Virus record (IMG/VR): IMGVR_UViG_3300037516_001233
Coordinates: 62,001 to 126,000 of that record
DNA length: 64,000 nucleotides
Direction: 5' to 3' (one strand)
DNA from: a virus
Below are positions 40,199 to 48,436 of the stretch, in pieces (the first letter of the stretch is position 1; each line of letters begins with the position of its first letter). The notes below the pieces were generated by a model. That model was not told the DNA's origin, did not search any database, and saw nothing but the letters and a program-made list of their open reading frames with translations. The position numbers and the translations under genes are program-made.

Positions 40199-41368
40199 TT
40201 AATTGTTAACACCTGGAGAAATATATATATCCATTTTAAGTTCTGGATTTGTCAACATTGACTTTCTGATTATATCAGTAATGCTATTGTTTACTCCCTC
40301 GTATTTCAAACCATGAGCTATCATAGATATTTCTGCCAAATCTACAGTTTTTATATCTAAACTATTTTCTATGCAAAATTTATACATCATCAATTCAAAA
40401 AAATTATTTTCTTTATCTATAAATGATTGAGGGATCGATGTACCTAGTGGATGAATTGAAGATAAAGATCCTAAAGTTCTATATCTTAAATTTGAGATAA
40501 ACCAATTTTTAAAATTAGAAGGAAGAATTTGATCTTCTTCTATTTTTCTTCTTGGATCAGGATCGTTGCTTAGGTATCTCTCTAGCACGGTGGGAAAACT
40601 AAAATTTTCTATTTCAGAAATAATTTCTTCTGAAAAATCAAGGTCTATCATTGCCTGATTGCATTTTATTGGAAGTGATCCTGTATTATGCCATGGCTCG
40701 TTAGCACACTTGGCCCATTGGTATGCTGACTTCAAAGCTCCGAACAAGGTCCTATTTACACCCGTGCAACCCAGCCAATTCAAGTAAGCTTCATCCGGCA
40801 TGTCTTTGCATTTAAGCTTAACTATGTGCATGTTGCCAACTGAATTAATAATAGAAACAAAAGATAATATATTGTCACTACCAAAGTATGCTGCATCGAG
40901 GAGAGCATCTTCTAAGCCTTCAATCATATCATGAAAACCTAGAACTCCAAATTCCTCTAAGTCACATCTTCTAGCTTGCAACCCAATAAAATTATCTTTA
41001 AAAGCTGGATCATTCAATAACGTTTCGTAGTTTTCCACAATTTTTGCAACAGAGTTCAATAAAACAAACACAGTTTTATCTTTTTGATAATCGCCATTTA
41101 TTACATCTATTACCCATTCGTAATATTGATGACTGATTTTTTCAGTTTTATTATCCGATACAACATAGTATGTAAAGTTATCTTTATAAATTCCCATGTC
41201 GTAAAAACATATTAGTGTTTGGTCACCAACATCATATAGATCGTAGCCGATATATTCAATAAAACCACTTGGATAAAGAAGGTTTATTTTAAAATCTTCC
41301 TTAATACTAGTTAAGGCGTAACCAGCATAGTTGCTGGGATTATATTCTTCGTGTGTCTTGATCTGCAT
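40199..41368 (-). CDS. Unknown protein of the oxygenase island, 389 aa
   Basis: A 389-residue protein (MQIKTHEEYNPSNYAGYALT...). I do not recognise the family. It has an alpha/beta look, Cys residues at scattered positions (one in QARRCDL, one in LKCKDMP, one in NWLGCTG) and no signal peptide or membrane segment. It contains YDLYDVGDQTLICFYD near residue 40 and a helical C-terminus. It lies between a pair of tiny paralogues and the three oxygenases, with short gaps, so it probably belongs to the same transcription unit. Confidence 0.65.
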   Translation of the reverse strand: MQIKTHEEYNPSNYAGYALTSIKEDFKINLLYPSGFIEYIGYDLYDVGDQTLICFYDMGIYKDNFTYYVVSDNKTEKISHQYYEWVIDVINGDYQKDKTVFVLLNSVAKIVENYETLLNDPAFKDNFIGLQARRCDLEEFGVLGFHDMIEGLEDALLDAAYFGSDNILSFVSIINSVGNMHIVKLKCKDMPDEAYLNWLGCTGVNRTLFGALKSAYQWAKCANEPWHNTGSLPIKCNQAMIDLDFSEEIISEIENFSFPTVLERYLSNDPDPRRKIEEDQILPSNFKNWFISNLRYRTLGSLSSIHPLGTSIPQSFIDKENNFFELMMYKFCIENSLDIKTVDLAEISMIAHGLKYEGVNNSITDIIRKSMLTNPELKMDIYISPGVNN

Positions 41369-41380
41369 CTTGACTCCTAG

Positions 41381-41602
41381 TTACAGTGAAGATATTTTAT
41401 TGTCTATATCTTTTATCTTACAGATTATATCATAGATATCTTTTTGAGCCGTGCTGTTTTCGGCGGGTATGAAACTATCTTCATCAAACTCTTCCGGGTC
41501 TATCTCTAATATAGATAGCCTTAAGATTAAAGCTCTTTCAAATTCTATTTTTACAGATTCATACGCTTCTTTTTTCTGTTCAGAAGATAAACTAAATCGC
41601 AT
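41381..41602 (-). CDS. Small acidic helical protein, 73 aa (paralogue A)
   Basis: A 73-residue acidic protein with EIDPEEFDEDSF in the middle, flanked by helices (KKEAYESVKIEFERALILRL and ICKIKDIDNKISSL). The next gene upstream shares AIDPMTFDEDSF at the same relative place and a similar helix layout, so they are tandem duplicates. No function can be assigned. It is spaced by 2 nt from its paralogue. Confidence 0.65.
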   Translation of the reverse strand: MRFSLSSEQKKEAYESVKIEFERALILRLSILEIDPEEFDEDSFIPAENSTAQKDIYDIICKIKDIDNKISSL

Positions 41603-41604
41603 GC

Positions 41605-41862
41605 TTATACTTCTAAACTTGCAATTTCCTGCTTGATTAAACGAATAGCATCTAACTCTTTTTTTAATTTATTACGAAAAGCTTTAGTTTCAAAATCATC
41701 TTCATTAATCAATGGGTCTTCTTCTTCAAAGCTATCTTCATCAAATGTCATTGGGTCAATCGCTAGTTGTATAAGAAGGTGATAAACATTTTTTTCATAT
41801 TTTGGGATAACTTCTTCTAAAATTTGTATTTTTTCGCTTTTAGGTACATTATTAAAGAGCAT
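41605..41862 (-). CDS. Small acidic helical protein, 85 aa (paralogue B)
   Basis: An 85-residue acidic protein. The core IDPMTFDEDSFEEEDPL aligns with the 73-residue neighbour. The helices around it (EEVIPKYEKNVYHLLIQL and ELDAIRLIKQEIASLEV) could pair as a coiled coil. The ribosome site GAAGGAACGCTT precedes the ATG, and a promoter-like sequence lies 28-55 nt upstream. Confidence 0.65.
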   Translation of the reverse strand: MLFNNVPKSEKIQILEEVIPKYEKNVYHLLIQLAIDPMTFDEDSFEEEDPLINEDDFETKAFRNKLKKELDAIRLIKQEIASLEV

Positions 41863-41889
41863 AAGCGTTCCTTCGGATTCTGGGCATAT

Positions 41890-41917
41890 AGTATATATAG
41901 TACTAAAATTTTTGTAA
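41890..41917 (-). promoter_or_regulatory. Sigma70-like promoter candidate before the small paralogues
   Basis: On the minus strand TTACAA (41912-41917) and TATACT (41890-41895) are separated by 16 nt, about 28 nt upstream of the start at 41862. The surrounding gap is very AT-rich, so chance matches are possible. Confidence 0.35.
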
Positions 41918-41928
41918 TTGTACTATTT

Positions 41929-42642
41929 TTAGACAATATCTGAATTTAACCCAGTAAGTTTTAAAAGCCCATCGTGCTTTGGGCCAATTTGGTTGCCATT
42001 TTCATCTAACCCACTCCTAATCCCATTCATCCAGGTCCAAGGCTGCTCATGAAGTTTTTTCATTTTTGCGTCACCATATGATTGGCGTTTTGCCATTAAC
42101 TCTGGTTTATCCCAAAGGTTTTCAACTGCTATTTCTGTATTCCCCAAAAGATTGTTGTCGTAGATATTAAAAAACATAAACGGCATTCCGGCTTCAAATT
42201 TAACTGGTTCGCCAATTTTAGTAATTTTCCAGTTCATATTAAATTCATCTGGCCACCAAGAACTTGGTATGGTAGCAGACAACGGTACTGCTCCATCTAT
42301 AAAGTAATTTGGGGATCCTGTTATCCAAGTATCATAACCTTCTTCGGTATTAATTGCCCATCCTGTTGCAAAAGAAACGATACCAATTATAGAAGGAATT
42401 ACCACAGGTCTTCCGTTTAAAAATTCTCCCTCTAGTATTCTAGGGGTAGTGTTGCCTCCATCCCACTGAACTACAACATCCTGCTGCAGGACAAGCTCCC
42501 ATCCGTTTACATTTGCAGCTGACATGGGCAAGCACTTGTATGCATGCTTATTATACGTCTCGTCCATCCAATCTCTCTTAAGTCTAGACTGTTGTATGTT
42601 TGGTGGATTTTGATGAGTCTTAGTTAGAGTTATCTTCGTCAT
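41929..42642 (-). CDS. DUF6065-like protein, 237 aa
   Basis: A 237-residue protein with RDWMDETYNKHAYKCLPMS, then AANVNGWELVLQQDVVVQWDG near residues 42-62. Later parts are GIVSFATGWAINTEEGYDTW and EPVKFEAGMPFMFFNIYD. This pattern (DWMD..., CLP, N..GW, G..SF..GW) recalls a conserved family of unknown function, DUF6065, that I associate with phages and bacteria carrying oxygenase clusters. It probably has a cupin-like or jelly-roll fold (inference). Its start overlaps the end of the peroxidase-like gene by 23 nt. Confidence 0.6.
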   Translation of the reverse strand: MTKITLTKTHQNPPNIQQSRLKRDWMDETYNKHAYKCLPMSAANVNGWELVLQQDVVVQWDGGNTTPRILEGEFLNGRPVVIPSIIGIVSFATGWAINTEEGYDTWITGSPNYFIDGAVPLSATIPSSWWPDEFNMNWKITKIGEPVKFEAGMPFMFFNIYDNNLLGNTEIAVENLWDKPELMAKRQSYGDAKMKKLHEQPWTWMNGIRSGLDENGNQIGPKHDGLLKLTGLNSDIV

Positions 42643-43300
42643 ATTGTTCTTTTATAAATTGCTCTATAGCTTTTTTGATATTTTGTAAAGCTTGTTCTGG
42701 AGAATGACTTGTTTCTCCACTATTATAACCCATGTCCAATAAGTCAGAGTTACAAAACCTTATATATTTAGACCCATCTTTAGAAACAATAAACTTTTCA
42801 AAATTTCCATGAATTTGATTTTTATTCTTTTGAAACTGTGCAAAAAGTGGATGCATATCTCCTTTTGGTTCATAATATTGGATATCTGCTTTACCGTTTT
42901 CTTCCTTGATTCTTTTATGCTCTTCTGAATCAATAAATGGATCTAAGATATTTACCATCTCAGAAAATGGAAGATCTGTATTATAGAGATTTTTCATGTG
43001 TTCTCTCATATTCTCAGCACTGGTGTTAGAGTTTGCAAATTCGCCGTAAGCGTCTTGGCAGAAATCTGTGCTCGGGATTGCTAAAACTTCAAATCCTAAG
43101 TCTTTGTATTCATCATATATATTTTGAATAATTGTATACTGAGGAGAGTTTGCGCATTCTCCAGTTACATTAAATAACATAGAAACTTTACCCTTTAGGC
43201 TTTTGAGAACGCCGTCTTCTCCATCTATAGATTTAAGTGGGAAATCGTATATGTTATTTTCAACATATTCTACATTTGATTGTTCTACATTTTTATCCAT
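42620..43300 (-). CDS. Glutathione-peroxidase-like protein, 226 aa
   Basis: The thioredoxin-like peroxidase core is clear: IYDFPLKSIDGEDG, KGKVSMLFNVTGECANSPQY with the peroxidatic Cys at residue 49, then YDEYKDLGFEVLAIPSTDF, and FEKFIVSKDG. In classical enzymes the Cys works with Gln, Trp and Asn; here the Gln loop reads PSTDF and the Trp position before NF is Gly, so activity may be altered. A long insert (about residues 90-140) is unusual. I chose the ATG at 43300 because it follows the stop of the upstream gene by one base. The extended frame to 43342 overlaps that gene and includes a CGG that is not followed by A. Confidence 0.75.
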   Translation of the reverse strand: MDKNVEQSNVEYVENNIYDFPLKSIDGEDGVLKSLKGKVSMLFNVTGECANSPQYTIIQNIYDEYKDLGFEVLAIPSTDFCQDAYGEFANSNTSAENMREHMKNLYNTDLPFSEMVNILDPFIDSEEHKRIKEENGKADIQYYEPKGDMHPLFAQFQKNKNQIHGNFEKFIVSKDGSKYIRFCNSDLLDMGYNSGETSHSPEQALQNIKKAIEQFIKEQYDEDNSN

Positions 43301-43301
43301 T

Positions 43302-43976
43302 TTAATCAGCTTTCGATAAAACCGGCAGTGATAATATCCCAATTCCAGAAACTGGCGTATTTGCTTGACCTATTTCATTATAATTAAACATTGTTACAGC
43401 ACTATATTTTATGCCGTTAATTACTTCCTTAGAGCCATGTGCGTATATGTATGTGGATGGGAAAAATAATACATCTCCTTTTTGCGGTTTAAATGTAAGA
43501 TTTAAGTAAGGAAACCATAACTCCCCTCCATCATAGTCATCATTAAACCAGCCAACAGAAGAAAGAGTGCAAAAATAAGAAAATCCAGAATCAGTATGAA
43601 CGTTAAAGTGTTGCCCTGGATTGTACTTAACAAAATTAATAGATTCCATAAATTCCATTTTAAAATTATATCTAGCTTCATAGTCGGCTAAACACTTGCT
43701 TAAAACTGAATTATAATCATCGTAAATATTCTTAATGTCAGATAGGTCCTCGGTTAAATGATCCCAATGAGCTGGTCCCACCTTGAGATCTGAGCAGTCT
43801 CTGTATTCTGGCATGCTAGTATTATGTCCTACCATCGCTTCATTCCACTTAAAATAATCATGCTTACTATCTTTTAATACTATCTCTAATCTTTCTGGAA
43901 TATTGGAATCTACAGGGATAGCATCTCTGTAGAGTATTATTCCAAGTTTAGGATCTTCTACGTTATAAATTTCCAT
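43302..43976 (-). CDS. 2OG-Fe(II) oxygenase, prolyl-4-hydroxylase type, 224 aa
   Basis: A compact member: PGQHFNVHTDSGFSYF (His-x-Asp), DGGELWFPYLNLTF, KGDVLFFPSTYIYAHGS (distal His) and GIKYSAVTMFNY, where Lys rather than Arg stands at the usual 2OG-binding position (GIKY in place of GERY). This could affect the co-substrate. The gene is first in the leftward unit, behind a promoter with a good 17-nt spacer and an AAGGAA ribosome site. Confidence 0.8.
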   Translation of the reverse strand: MEIYNVEDPKLGIILYRDAIPVDSNIPERLEIVLKDSKHDYFKWNEAMVGHNTSMPEYRDCSDLKVGPAHWDHLTEDLSDIKNIYDDYNSVLSKCLADYEARYNFKMEFMESINFVKYNPGQHFNVHTDSGFSYFCTLSSVGWFNDDYDGGELWFPYLNLTFKPQKGDVLFFPSTYIYAHGSKEVINGIKYSAVTMFNYNEIGQANTPVSGIGILSLPVLSKAD

Positions 43977-44006
43977 TTTTTCCTTAGGGGTAATTATTTT
44001 TTGGTT

Positions 44007-44042
44007 ATGCTACAATATAGCATAGGGCAATAGTCAAATCAA
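44007..44042. promoter_or_regulatory. Divergent promoters sharing an operator-like palindrome
   Basis: Leftward: TTGATT (44037-44042 on the minus strand), a 17-nt spacer and TATATT (44014-44019). Rightward: the extended -10 TGCTACAAT (44008-44016) without a clear -35. Both -10 boxes lie inside the inverted repeat ATGCTA-CAATA-TAGCAT (44007-44023), so a dimeric regulator could shut both directions. The region separates the only divergent gene pair in the window. Confidence 0.6.
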
Positions 44043-44066
44043 ATTGCCGGAATAAAGGGCATAGAT

Positions 44067-44687
44067 ATGGAACAATCACTCGTTAAGCCAGGTCATTTTG
44101 GTGATTCTGTTAGCAATATAAAAATATTTAATAATTTCATAGAGCTAGATGATCTTAAGATAATTCAAAAGTTTCTTCCAACTATTAATGAATGGATGGA
44201 TTCTGGAGAAAACCAATATGCGGAAGATGGAACATGCATTTATGACTCTTCCTATTGGGCTAACAGACAGTGTAGCTGGGATATTTTACAACGAATTAAT
44301 ATAGATGTTTTTAACATAATAGATAAATATATTGGAAAAATGAAAGCTTGTTTAGAAGATTGTTTTAACGTAAATCTTTCTGCTAGGCCGCCAGTTATTA
44401 TTAAATGGAGAACTGGTATGGAACAAAGACCTCATGCCGACAAGCAGATGAATGATGGGAGACCTAATCCTTTCCCAACATATGATATAAATTCATTATT
44501 TTATTATAATGATGATTTTAAAGGTGGAGAATTATATTACCCTGATTATGACTTAGTAGTTAAGCCTAAGCCGGGTTTGGCAGTCGCTCATCCTGGTGAT
44601 ATAAATTATCTTCATGGAGTAAAGCCAATTCTGTCTGGAGAAAGATACACCACAACTTCATTCTATACTATTACCGAATTAAGATAA
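44067..44687 (+). CDS. 2OG-Fe(II) oxygenase, prolyl-4-hydroxylase type, 206 aa
   Basis: First plus-strand gene. The motifs are RPHADKQ (His123, Asp125), LFYYNDDFKGGELYYPDYDL, PGLAVAHPGDINYLHGV (distal His) and GERYTTTSFYTI (2OG Arg). AAAGGGCATAGAT precedes the ATG. It is followed after one base by the TauD-like gene. The divergent arrangement suggests that this sub-operon is controlled separately from the minus-strand oxygenases. Confidence 0.85.
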   Translation: MEQSLVKPGHFGDSVSNIKIFNNFIELDDLKIIQKFLPTINEWMDSGENQYAEDGTCIYDSSYWANRQCSWDILQRINIDVFNIIDKYIGKMKACLEDCFNVNLSARPPVIIKWRTGMEQRPHADKQMNDGRPNPFPTYDINSLFYYNDDFKGGELYYPDYDLVVKPKPGLAVAHPGDINYLHGVKPILSGERYTTTSFYTITELR

Positions 44688-44688
44688 A

Positions 44689-45504
44689 ATGAACAGTATA
44701 ATAACCAATTCTTCTTTAAAAGATATTAAATCCAATATAGATGAGTATATAAAGTTATTCTTAGAAAATGGTTTACTTATATTCCCTAGAATAAACTTAT
44801 ACGATAGGGAACAATTGGACTTTATGCATTTGTTCGGCCAAAAGCTAAACTGGGGTTATATTGATAAGTCTTATACGGAAGATCATATGGTGACTTTTGA
44901 AATGATTAAAGATGACGAACGTTCTGCTGATGATCTTTTTATAGGCTGGCATTTAGAGCACGTAGAGAGACCTAGACCTCAAGTAGCAGCTTCATGGAAT
45001 ATGGATAAATTTACTTGCTCTAATGAATTTGGCGCAACAGGTTTTATTGATTCTTCTGCCCTGTATTATAGGTTGAATGATGACTGGCAAGCATTTTTGG
45101 ACAATTGTTTTATAAAAAATCCATATAGCTTAAATACAGAAAGACCTTGTGTTATCTCTCATTCTAATAATGGTAAAAAAATACTAAGACTAGATCCATA
45201 CCCTGGCGATGAAATACTTTGTAGAGTTGGGATAAGTGAACCTTCTAGTTTGGACATTAAATTATATCAAGAAATTACTCAATGGGTTTCTAAAGAAATT
45301 GTAGAAAAACAACAAGATTCTTTTTGGTGGAATTGGAGTGAAGGAGATTTTATCTTAATAGACTTATCTAGAATGGTTCATGCAGTTAAAGGAGGATTTT
45401 TGCCTGAAGAAAGATCTTTTAGTAGACATTGGGCCTATCAAGATAAGGTCGACTATAAACTATATTCTAAGCCAATGTTTCATAAGGGAGCTAGTCTTGG
45501 ATAA
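44689..45504 (+). CDS. TauD/TfdA-type 2OG-Fe(II) dioxygenase, 271 aa
   Basis: This enzyme belongs to another oxygenase class than its neighbours. GWHLEHVERPRP provides a His-x-Glu pair (His88, Glu90) in place of the more usual His-x-Asp. ATGFIDSSALYYRL matches the TauD strand-helix after the active site. LSRMVHAVKGG gives the distal His near residue 231, and ERSFSRHWAY the 2OG-binding Arg. Members act on small molecules such as taurine, alkylsulfates or carnitine precursors; the substrate here is unknown. Confidence 0.8.
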   Translation: MNSIITNSSLKDIKSNIDEYIKLFLENGLLIFPRINLYDREQLDFMHLFGQKLNWGYIDKSYTEDHMVTFEMIKDDERSADDLFIGWHLEHVERPRPQVAASWNMDKFTCSNEFGATGFIDSSALYYRLNDDWQAFLDNCFIKNPYSLNTERPCVISHSNNGKKILRLDPYPGDEILCRVGISEPSSLDIKLYQEITQWVSKEIVEKQQDSFWWNWSEGDFILIDLSRMVHAVKGGFLPEERSFSRHWAYQDKVDYKLYSKPMFHKGASLG

Positions 45505-46039
45505 GATTTATATTACTAAAAATATTATAGAAAAAAAAGATTTAGAACAAATTATAATATACTTAAAAAATACTCCAGTTATGATTGATAAATCTGGATA
45601 TTCTCCGTTTGGAGCATATGCGGGTTACGGTGACCCAACTTTGCCTAACTTACTAAGTAAATACCATGATACTTTAAAGATAATTATAGAAACTTCTTTT
45701 GATTGTAGAGTTTATGACGAAGAAGTAGTTAGTGTAGTCGAAATGAAAACTGGGGATTTAATGCCAGTTCATTTAGATCATGGGCCTGCTCAAAATAAAA
45801 ATGTTGTATTCAAGACTGGAGCTGGATATCCAACTAGAGATCTTAGTTCGGTACTCTACTACAATGATGATTACGAAGGTGGAGAGATTTACTTTCCTGA
45901 GCAAGATTTATTAATTAAACCAGAACCTGGAATGTTTATATGCTTTCCAGCTAAAGATGGATTCCCGCATCAAGTCAAGGAAATCAAAAGTGGATACCGT
46001 TGGTGCTCTACTAACTTTTGGTGTATTAAAAAAGATTAA
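45497..46039 (+). CDS. 2OG-Fe(II) oxygenase, prolyl-4-hydroxylase type, 180 aa, TTG start
   Basis: The frame is open far upstream into the TauD gene, but the likely start is the TTG at 45497: AAGGGAG lies 6 nt before it and its first codons overlap the stop of the previous gene (TTGGATAA). The protein has LMPVHLDHG (His-x-Asp), [35 protein letters not shown] (distal His) and [10 protein letters not shown] (2OG Arg). It ends convergently, overlapping the last codon of the collagen-like gene on the other strand, with no terminator between them. Confidence 0.8.
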   Translation: MDKIYITKNIIEKKDLEQIIIYLKNTPVMIDKSGYSPFGAYAGYGDPTLPNLLSKYHDTLKIIIETSFDCRVYDEEVVSVVEMKTGDLMPVHLDHGPAQNKNVVFKTGAGYPTRDLSSVLYYNDDYEGGEIYFPEQDLLIKPEPGMFICFPAKDGFPHQVKEIKSGYRWCSTNFWCIKKD

Positions 46040-48012
46040 GCTTGCAAGTCACCTAATGCAACCCAGGTATCTGTAGCTCTTTTTATTAAAGTAACAGAAG
46101 ACCACTGTGCTCTAAGCTTAAGTCCTGGGGTAGCGTTTATTGTTACTCCACCAGTTGCGGTAATTGTAGTCATTCCTGCTCCTGTTTGAAGTATTGTTAT
46201 TTGCGTTCCAACGGGAAAAGCTACAGAAGAGTTTAAAGGAACAGTTAAGGTATTAGCTGAAGCATTACTCACTTCTACTAGTTTATCTTTATCCGCCAAG
46301 ACCAGTGTATAGCTAGCTACCTGAGCGTTAGTTACGACATTGGAAGAAGCAAAGTCTAATGATATTGTTCCATTGCCTACTCTTATTTTTTTATTTGTAG
46401 AATCCCAAAAAATTCTAGCATCAGTTGTTGATGCACTTGTTGAAAGAGTAAGGAACGGTGTGTCAACTGCTGGACTGGTGAGAGTCTTGTTGGTTAGAAT
46501 TTCCATTCCGTCAAGAGTCGAGAGAGTGCCAGTCGTTGGAAGAGTTACAGATGTTGTAGCAGTTGCCGTTAATGTAGTTGCAAATGCACCTGACGTAGTA
46601 AAATTTCCACCAAAGGTAAGAGTTTTATTTCCATTTACTACTAGATTATTATTTATTGTCGTTGTTCCAGTTGCGGCACCAATGTTCAATGTTGTTGCTG
46701 CTCCAGCAAAGTTTATAGTTGTTTGACCAACGTTCAGCAAGGTGAAGGTAGAACTTAGGCTATTTAACGAGGTTTCAATAGCTGGACTTGTTAAAGTTTT
46801 ATTAGTAAAAGTTTCAGTTCCTGCGAGTGTTGCTAATGTACCGGTCTCTGGCAGTGTTATGCTAGTGTTGTCTGTAGTTGCAAGTGTGGTTGAATAAGCA
46901 CCGTCTTCTGTAGTAATTGTAAAGTTTCCGCCAAGAGTAATAGTTTTATCATAATTGACCCAATTGGTTCCATTGTATCTTAGCATTTGACCAATTGATG
47001 ATGATGTTATTACGGTGTCGGAAAGATCATTTAATACTGCTGAACCAATACTTCCAGTCGGACCAGTCGGACCAGTAATACCAACCTCGCCCTGCAAACC
47101 CGCAAGGGAGACAGAGGCAGAGCTAAAAGAACCTTCACCTGCTTCATAGTCAGAGTAAACACTGAAACTAGTATCTTGAACAAGGGCTGTAATTTCACCG
47201 GTAATATATCCTGCTGCTGCATTAACTTTTACGTGATTACCTAAAGCAAAAGCTCCAGTGTTAGCGGAAGTGAATACATAGGTAGTGCCAATAGTTCCAT
47301 CAATGGAAGTTGCACATGATGCAGTAACTCCAGCATAAGCGCGTCCTGTAGAACCTGTTGGGCCTGTGGGTCCTGTATCTCCAGTTAACCCAGTTGGTCC
47401 TGTAGGACCTTCTGCCCCAGTAGGACCTGGTGCTCCTTCTGCTCCAGCAGCTCCTGGTGCACCTTCAGCACCAGTAGGACCAGTTGGTCCTGTAGGACCT
47501 TCTGCCCCAGTTGGACCTGGTGCTCCTTCTGCTCCAGCAGCTCCTGGTGCACCTTCAGCACCAGTAGGACCAGTTGGTCCTGTAGGACCTTCTGCCCCAG
47601 TTGGCCCCGTAGGACCGACCTCAAGGCCTGCTACGGCTATATAAACCGACACCCTGACTGAACTAGAAGCTGGGGGAGAATCAAAATAAACCGTAATAGT
47701 ATTACTAGATGTAGCTTCCCAGGAAGTTAAAATTAAACCATACGGAGAAGCAGCTTCCCTAACAGTTACACTTACATCTCTGCTTCCAAAATTATGAGTG
47801 ACAACAAACGAAGTATTAGTTCCATCGCCTACAGTTGTATTATAAACTGTGCCAGCTAAACTAACGGCACTAGTAAACTCAACAATAGCATTGGAGCTAT
47901 TCTTGTAGAATATTTTTCCATCTGCGTAGTTTAGCGCCAGCTCACCATGATCCAGGGTTGTTGGAGCTTGAGTTGGAGTTGCTGATCTTTTTATTTTAAT
48001 AGTGTTAGCCAT
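46036..48012 (-). CDS. Collagen-like tail fibre protein, 658 aa
   Basis: Begins [17 protein letters not shown], the same type of N-terminus as the fibre gene at 48517, probably the attachment domain. Residues about 60-128 form a beta domain with [15 protein letters not shown] and [16 protein letters not shown], which is also found inside the giant hub. A collagen-type Gly-x-y region ([19 protein letters not shown]) spans about 130-220 and resumes briefly near 320. The rest is a repetitive fibre: [13 protein letters not shown] twice, with similar TTTLNIG and GTLST units, and a C-terminal head from about 570. Gly-x-y regions with Pro-Thr would be natural substrates for the prolyl hydroxylases next door (inference). 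Confidence 0.8.
   Translation of the reverse strand: MANTIKIKRSATPTQAPTTLDHGELALNYADGKIFYKNSSNAIVEFTSAVSLAGTVYNTTVGDGTNTSFVVTHNFGSRDVSVTVREAASPYGLILTSWEATSSNTITVYFDSPPASSSVRVSVYIAVAGLEVGPTGPTGAEGPTGPTGPTGAEGAPGAAGAEGAPGPTGAEGPTGPTGPTGAEGAPGAAGAEGAPGPTGAEGPTGPTGLTGDTGPTGPTGSTGRAYAGVTASCATSIDGTIGTTYVFTSANTGAFALGNHVKVNAAAGYITGEITALVQDTSFSVYSDYEAGEGSFSSASVSLAGLQGEVGITGPTGPTGSIGSAVLNDLSDTVITSSSIGQMLRYNGTNWVNYDKTITLGGNFTITTEDGAYSTTLATTDNTSITLPETGTLATLAGTETFTNKTLTSPAIETSLNSLSSTFTLLNVGQTTINFAGAATTLNIGAATGTTTINNNLVVNGNKTLTFGGNFTTSGAFATTLTATATTSVTLPTTGTLSTLDGMEILTNKTLTSPAVDTPFLTLSTSASTTDARIFWDSTNKKIRVGNGTISLDFASSNVVTNAQVASYTLVLADKDKLVEVSNASANTLTVPLNSSVAFPVGTQITILQTGAGMTTITATGGVTINATPGLKLRAQWSSVTLIKRATDTWVALGDLQA
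47391..47609 (-). repeat. 90-nt tandem repeat coding for the collagen-like Gly-x-y region
   Basis: The unit beginning AGTTGGTCCTGTAGGACC on the plus strand recurs at about 47391, 47481 and 47571, nearly identical, giving a 90-nt (30-residue) period inside the fibre gene. It keeps the frame and could expand or shrink by recombination. Confidence 0.85.
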
Positions 48013-48024
48013 AGTGAATATCTT

Positions 48025-48436
48025 TTACTTGAAAAGCGGAGGGCCAAAGAATGGAGGAAAGTATGGGGGGAAATACGGAGGAAAGTATGGAGGGAAATAT
48101 GGAGGGAAATACGGAGGGAAATACGGAGGGAAGTATGGTGGGAAGTAGGGAGGGAAGTATGGAGGAAAGTAGGGAGGAAAGTAGGGAGAATACTTAGTAT
48201 AAGCTACATCTTCTTTTCTTGGATAAACCGTATTAGCTGCAGGGGATTCAGATATAATCTCATCTAGCCTAGTTAAGTTGCCACCAGAAGGATCGTTTAG
48301 GTTAGTATTTGATACAACTCCGTACGTCAAAACCTGCTGCTGTGAGCTTAGGATCGGCAACGACTGGCTTATCTCCAACTATGTTGGGTACGTTATTTTT
48401 TCTTGGCCCTGATGAATTTCCACTACTAATAGCCAT
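48025..48436 (-). CDS. Pro-Tyr-Phe repeat protein, 136 aa, CGGA recoded
   Basis: The natural start is the ATG at 48436 (CAACAGGTTAAATT before it). It reads MAISSGNSSGPRKNNVPNIV ... AAGFDV over 38 codons and then meets CGG. Read as CGGA (48319-48322), it continues VVSNTNLNDPSGGNLTRLDE and then enters a run of about eleven PYFP units, ending FGPPLFK. Without recoding the first 38 residues are a dead-end 43-residue peptide and the rest has only an internal start without its own ribosome site. No family is recognised. Its position between two fibre genes suggests a virion or fibre-tip role, perhaps a linker with aromatic stacking (inference). Confidence 0.7.
48053..48190 (-). repeat. 12-nt tandem repeat encoding (PYFP)n
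   Basis: About eleven copies of a 12-nt unit (GGAGGGAAATAC-like on the plus strand, variants with GTA or GTAGG), each coding Pro-Tyr-Phe-Pro. Variation is mostly at silent positions, so selection on the protein is likely. Confidence 0.85.
48319..48322 (-). other. CGGA recoding site 4 (GTA CGGA GTT)
   Basis: Codon 39 of the PYFP gene. Zero frame ends with Arg-Ser-Cys-Ile-Lys-Tyr-stop. The +1 frame joins AGFDV to VVSNTNLNDPSGG. Confidence 0.75.

Noticed and set aside
43301-43342. N-terminal extension of the peroxidase-like gene containing a CGG (TGC CGG TTT)
   Set aside because: It overlaps the 3' end of the upstream oxygenase gene in another frame, CGG is not followed by A, and the ATG at 43300 fits the domain start. 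So it is not an exception to the CGG rule.
47366-47644. Long plus-strand open frame opposite the collagen-like repeat
   Set aside because: Antisense of Gly-Pro-Thr codons automatically gives an open Gly/Pro/Ala frame. It has no start context of its own.
48053-48190. CRISPR-like array from the short repeats
   Set aside because: The 12-nt units have no spacers and code for PYFP in frame. The 90-nt repeats at 47391 are also coding.
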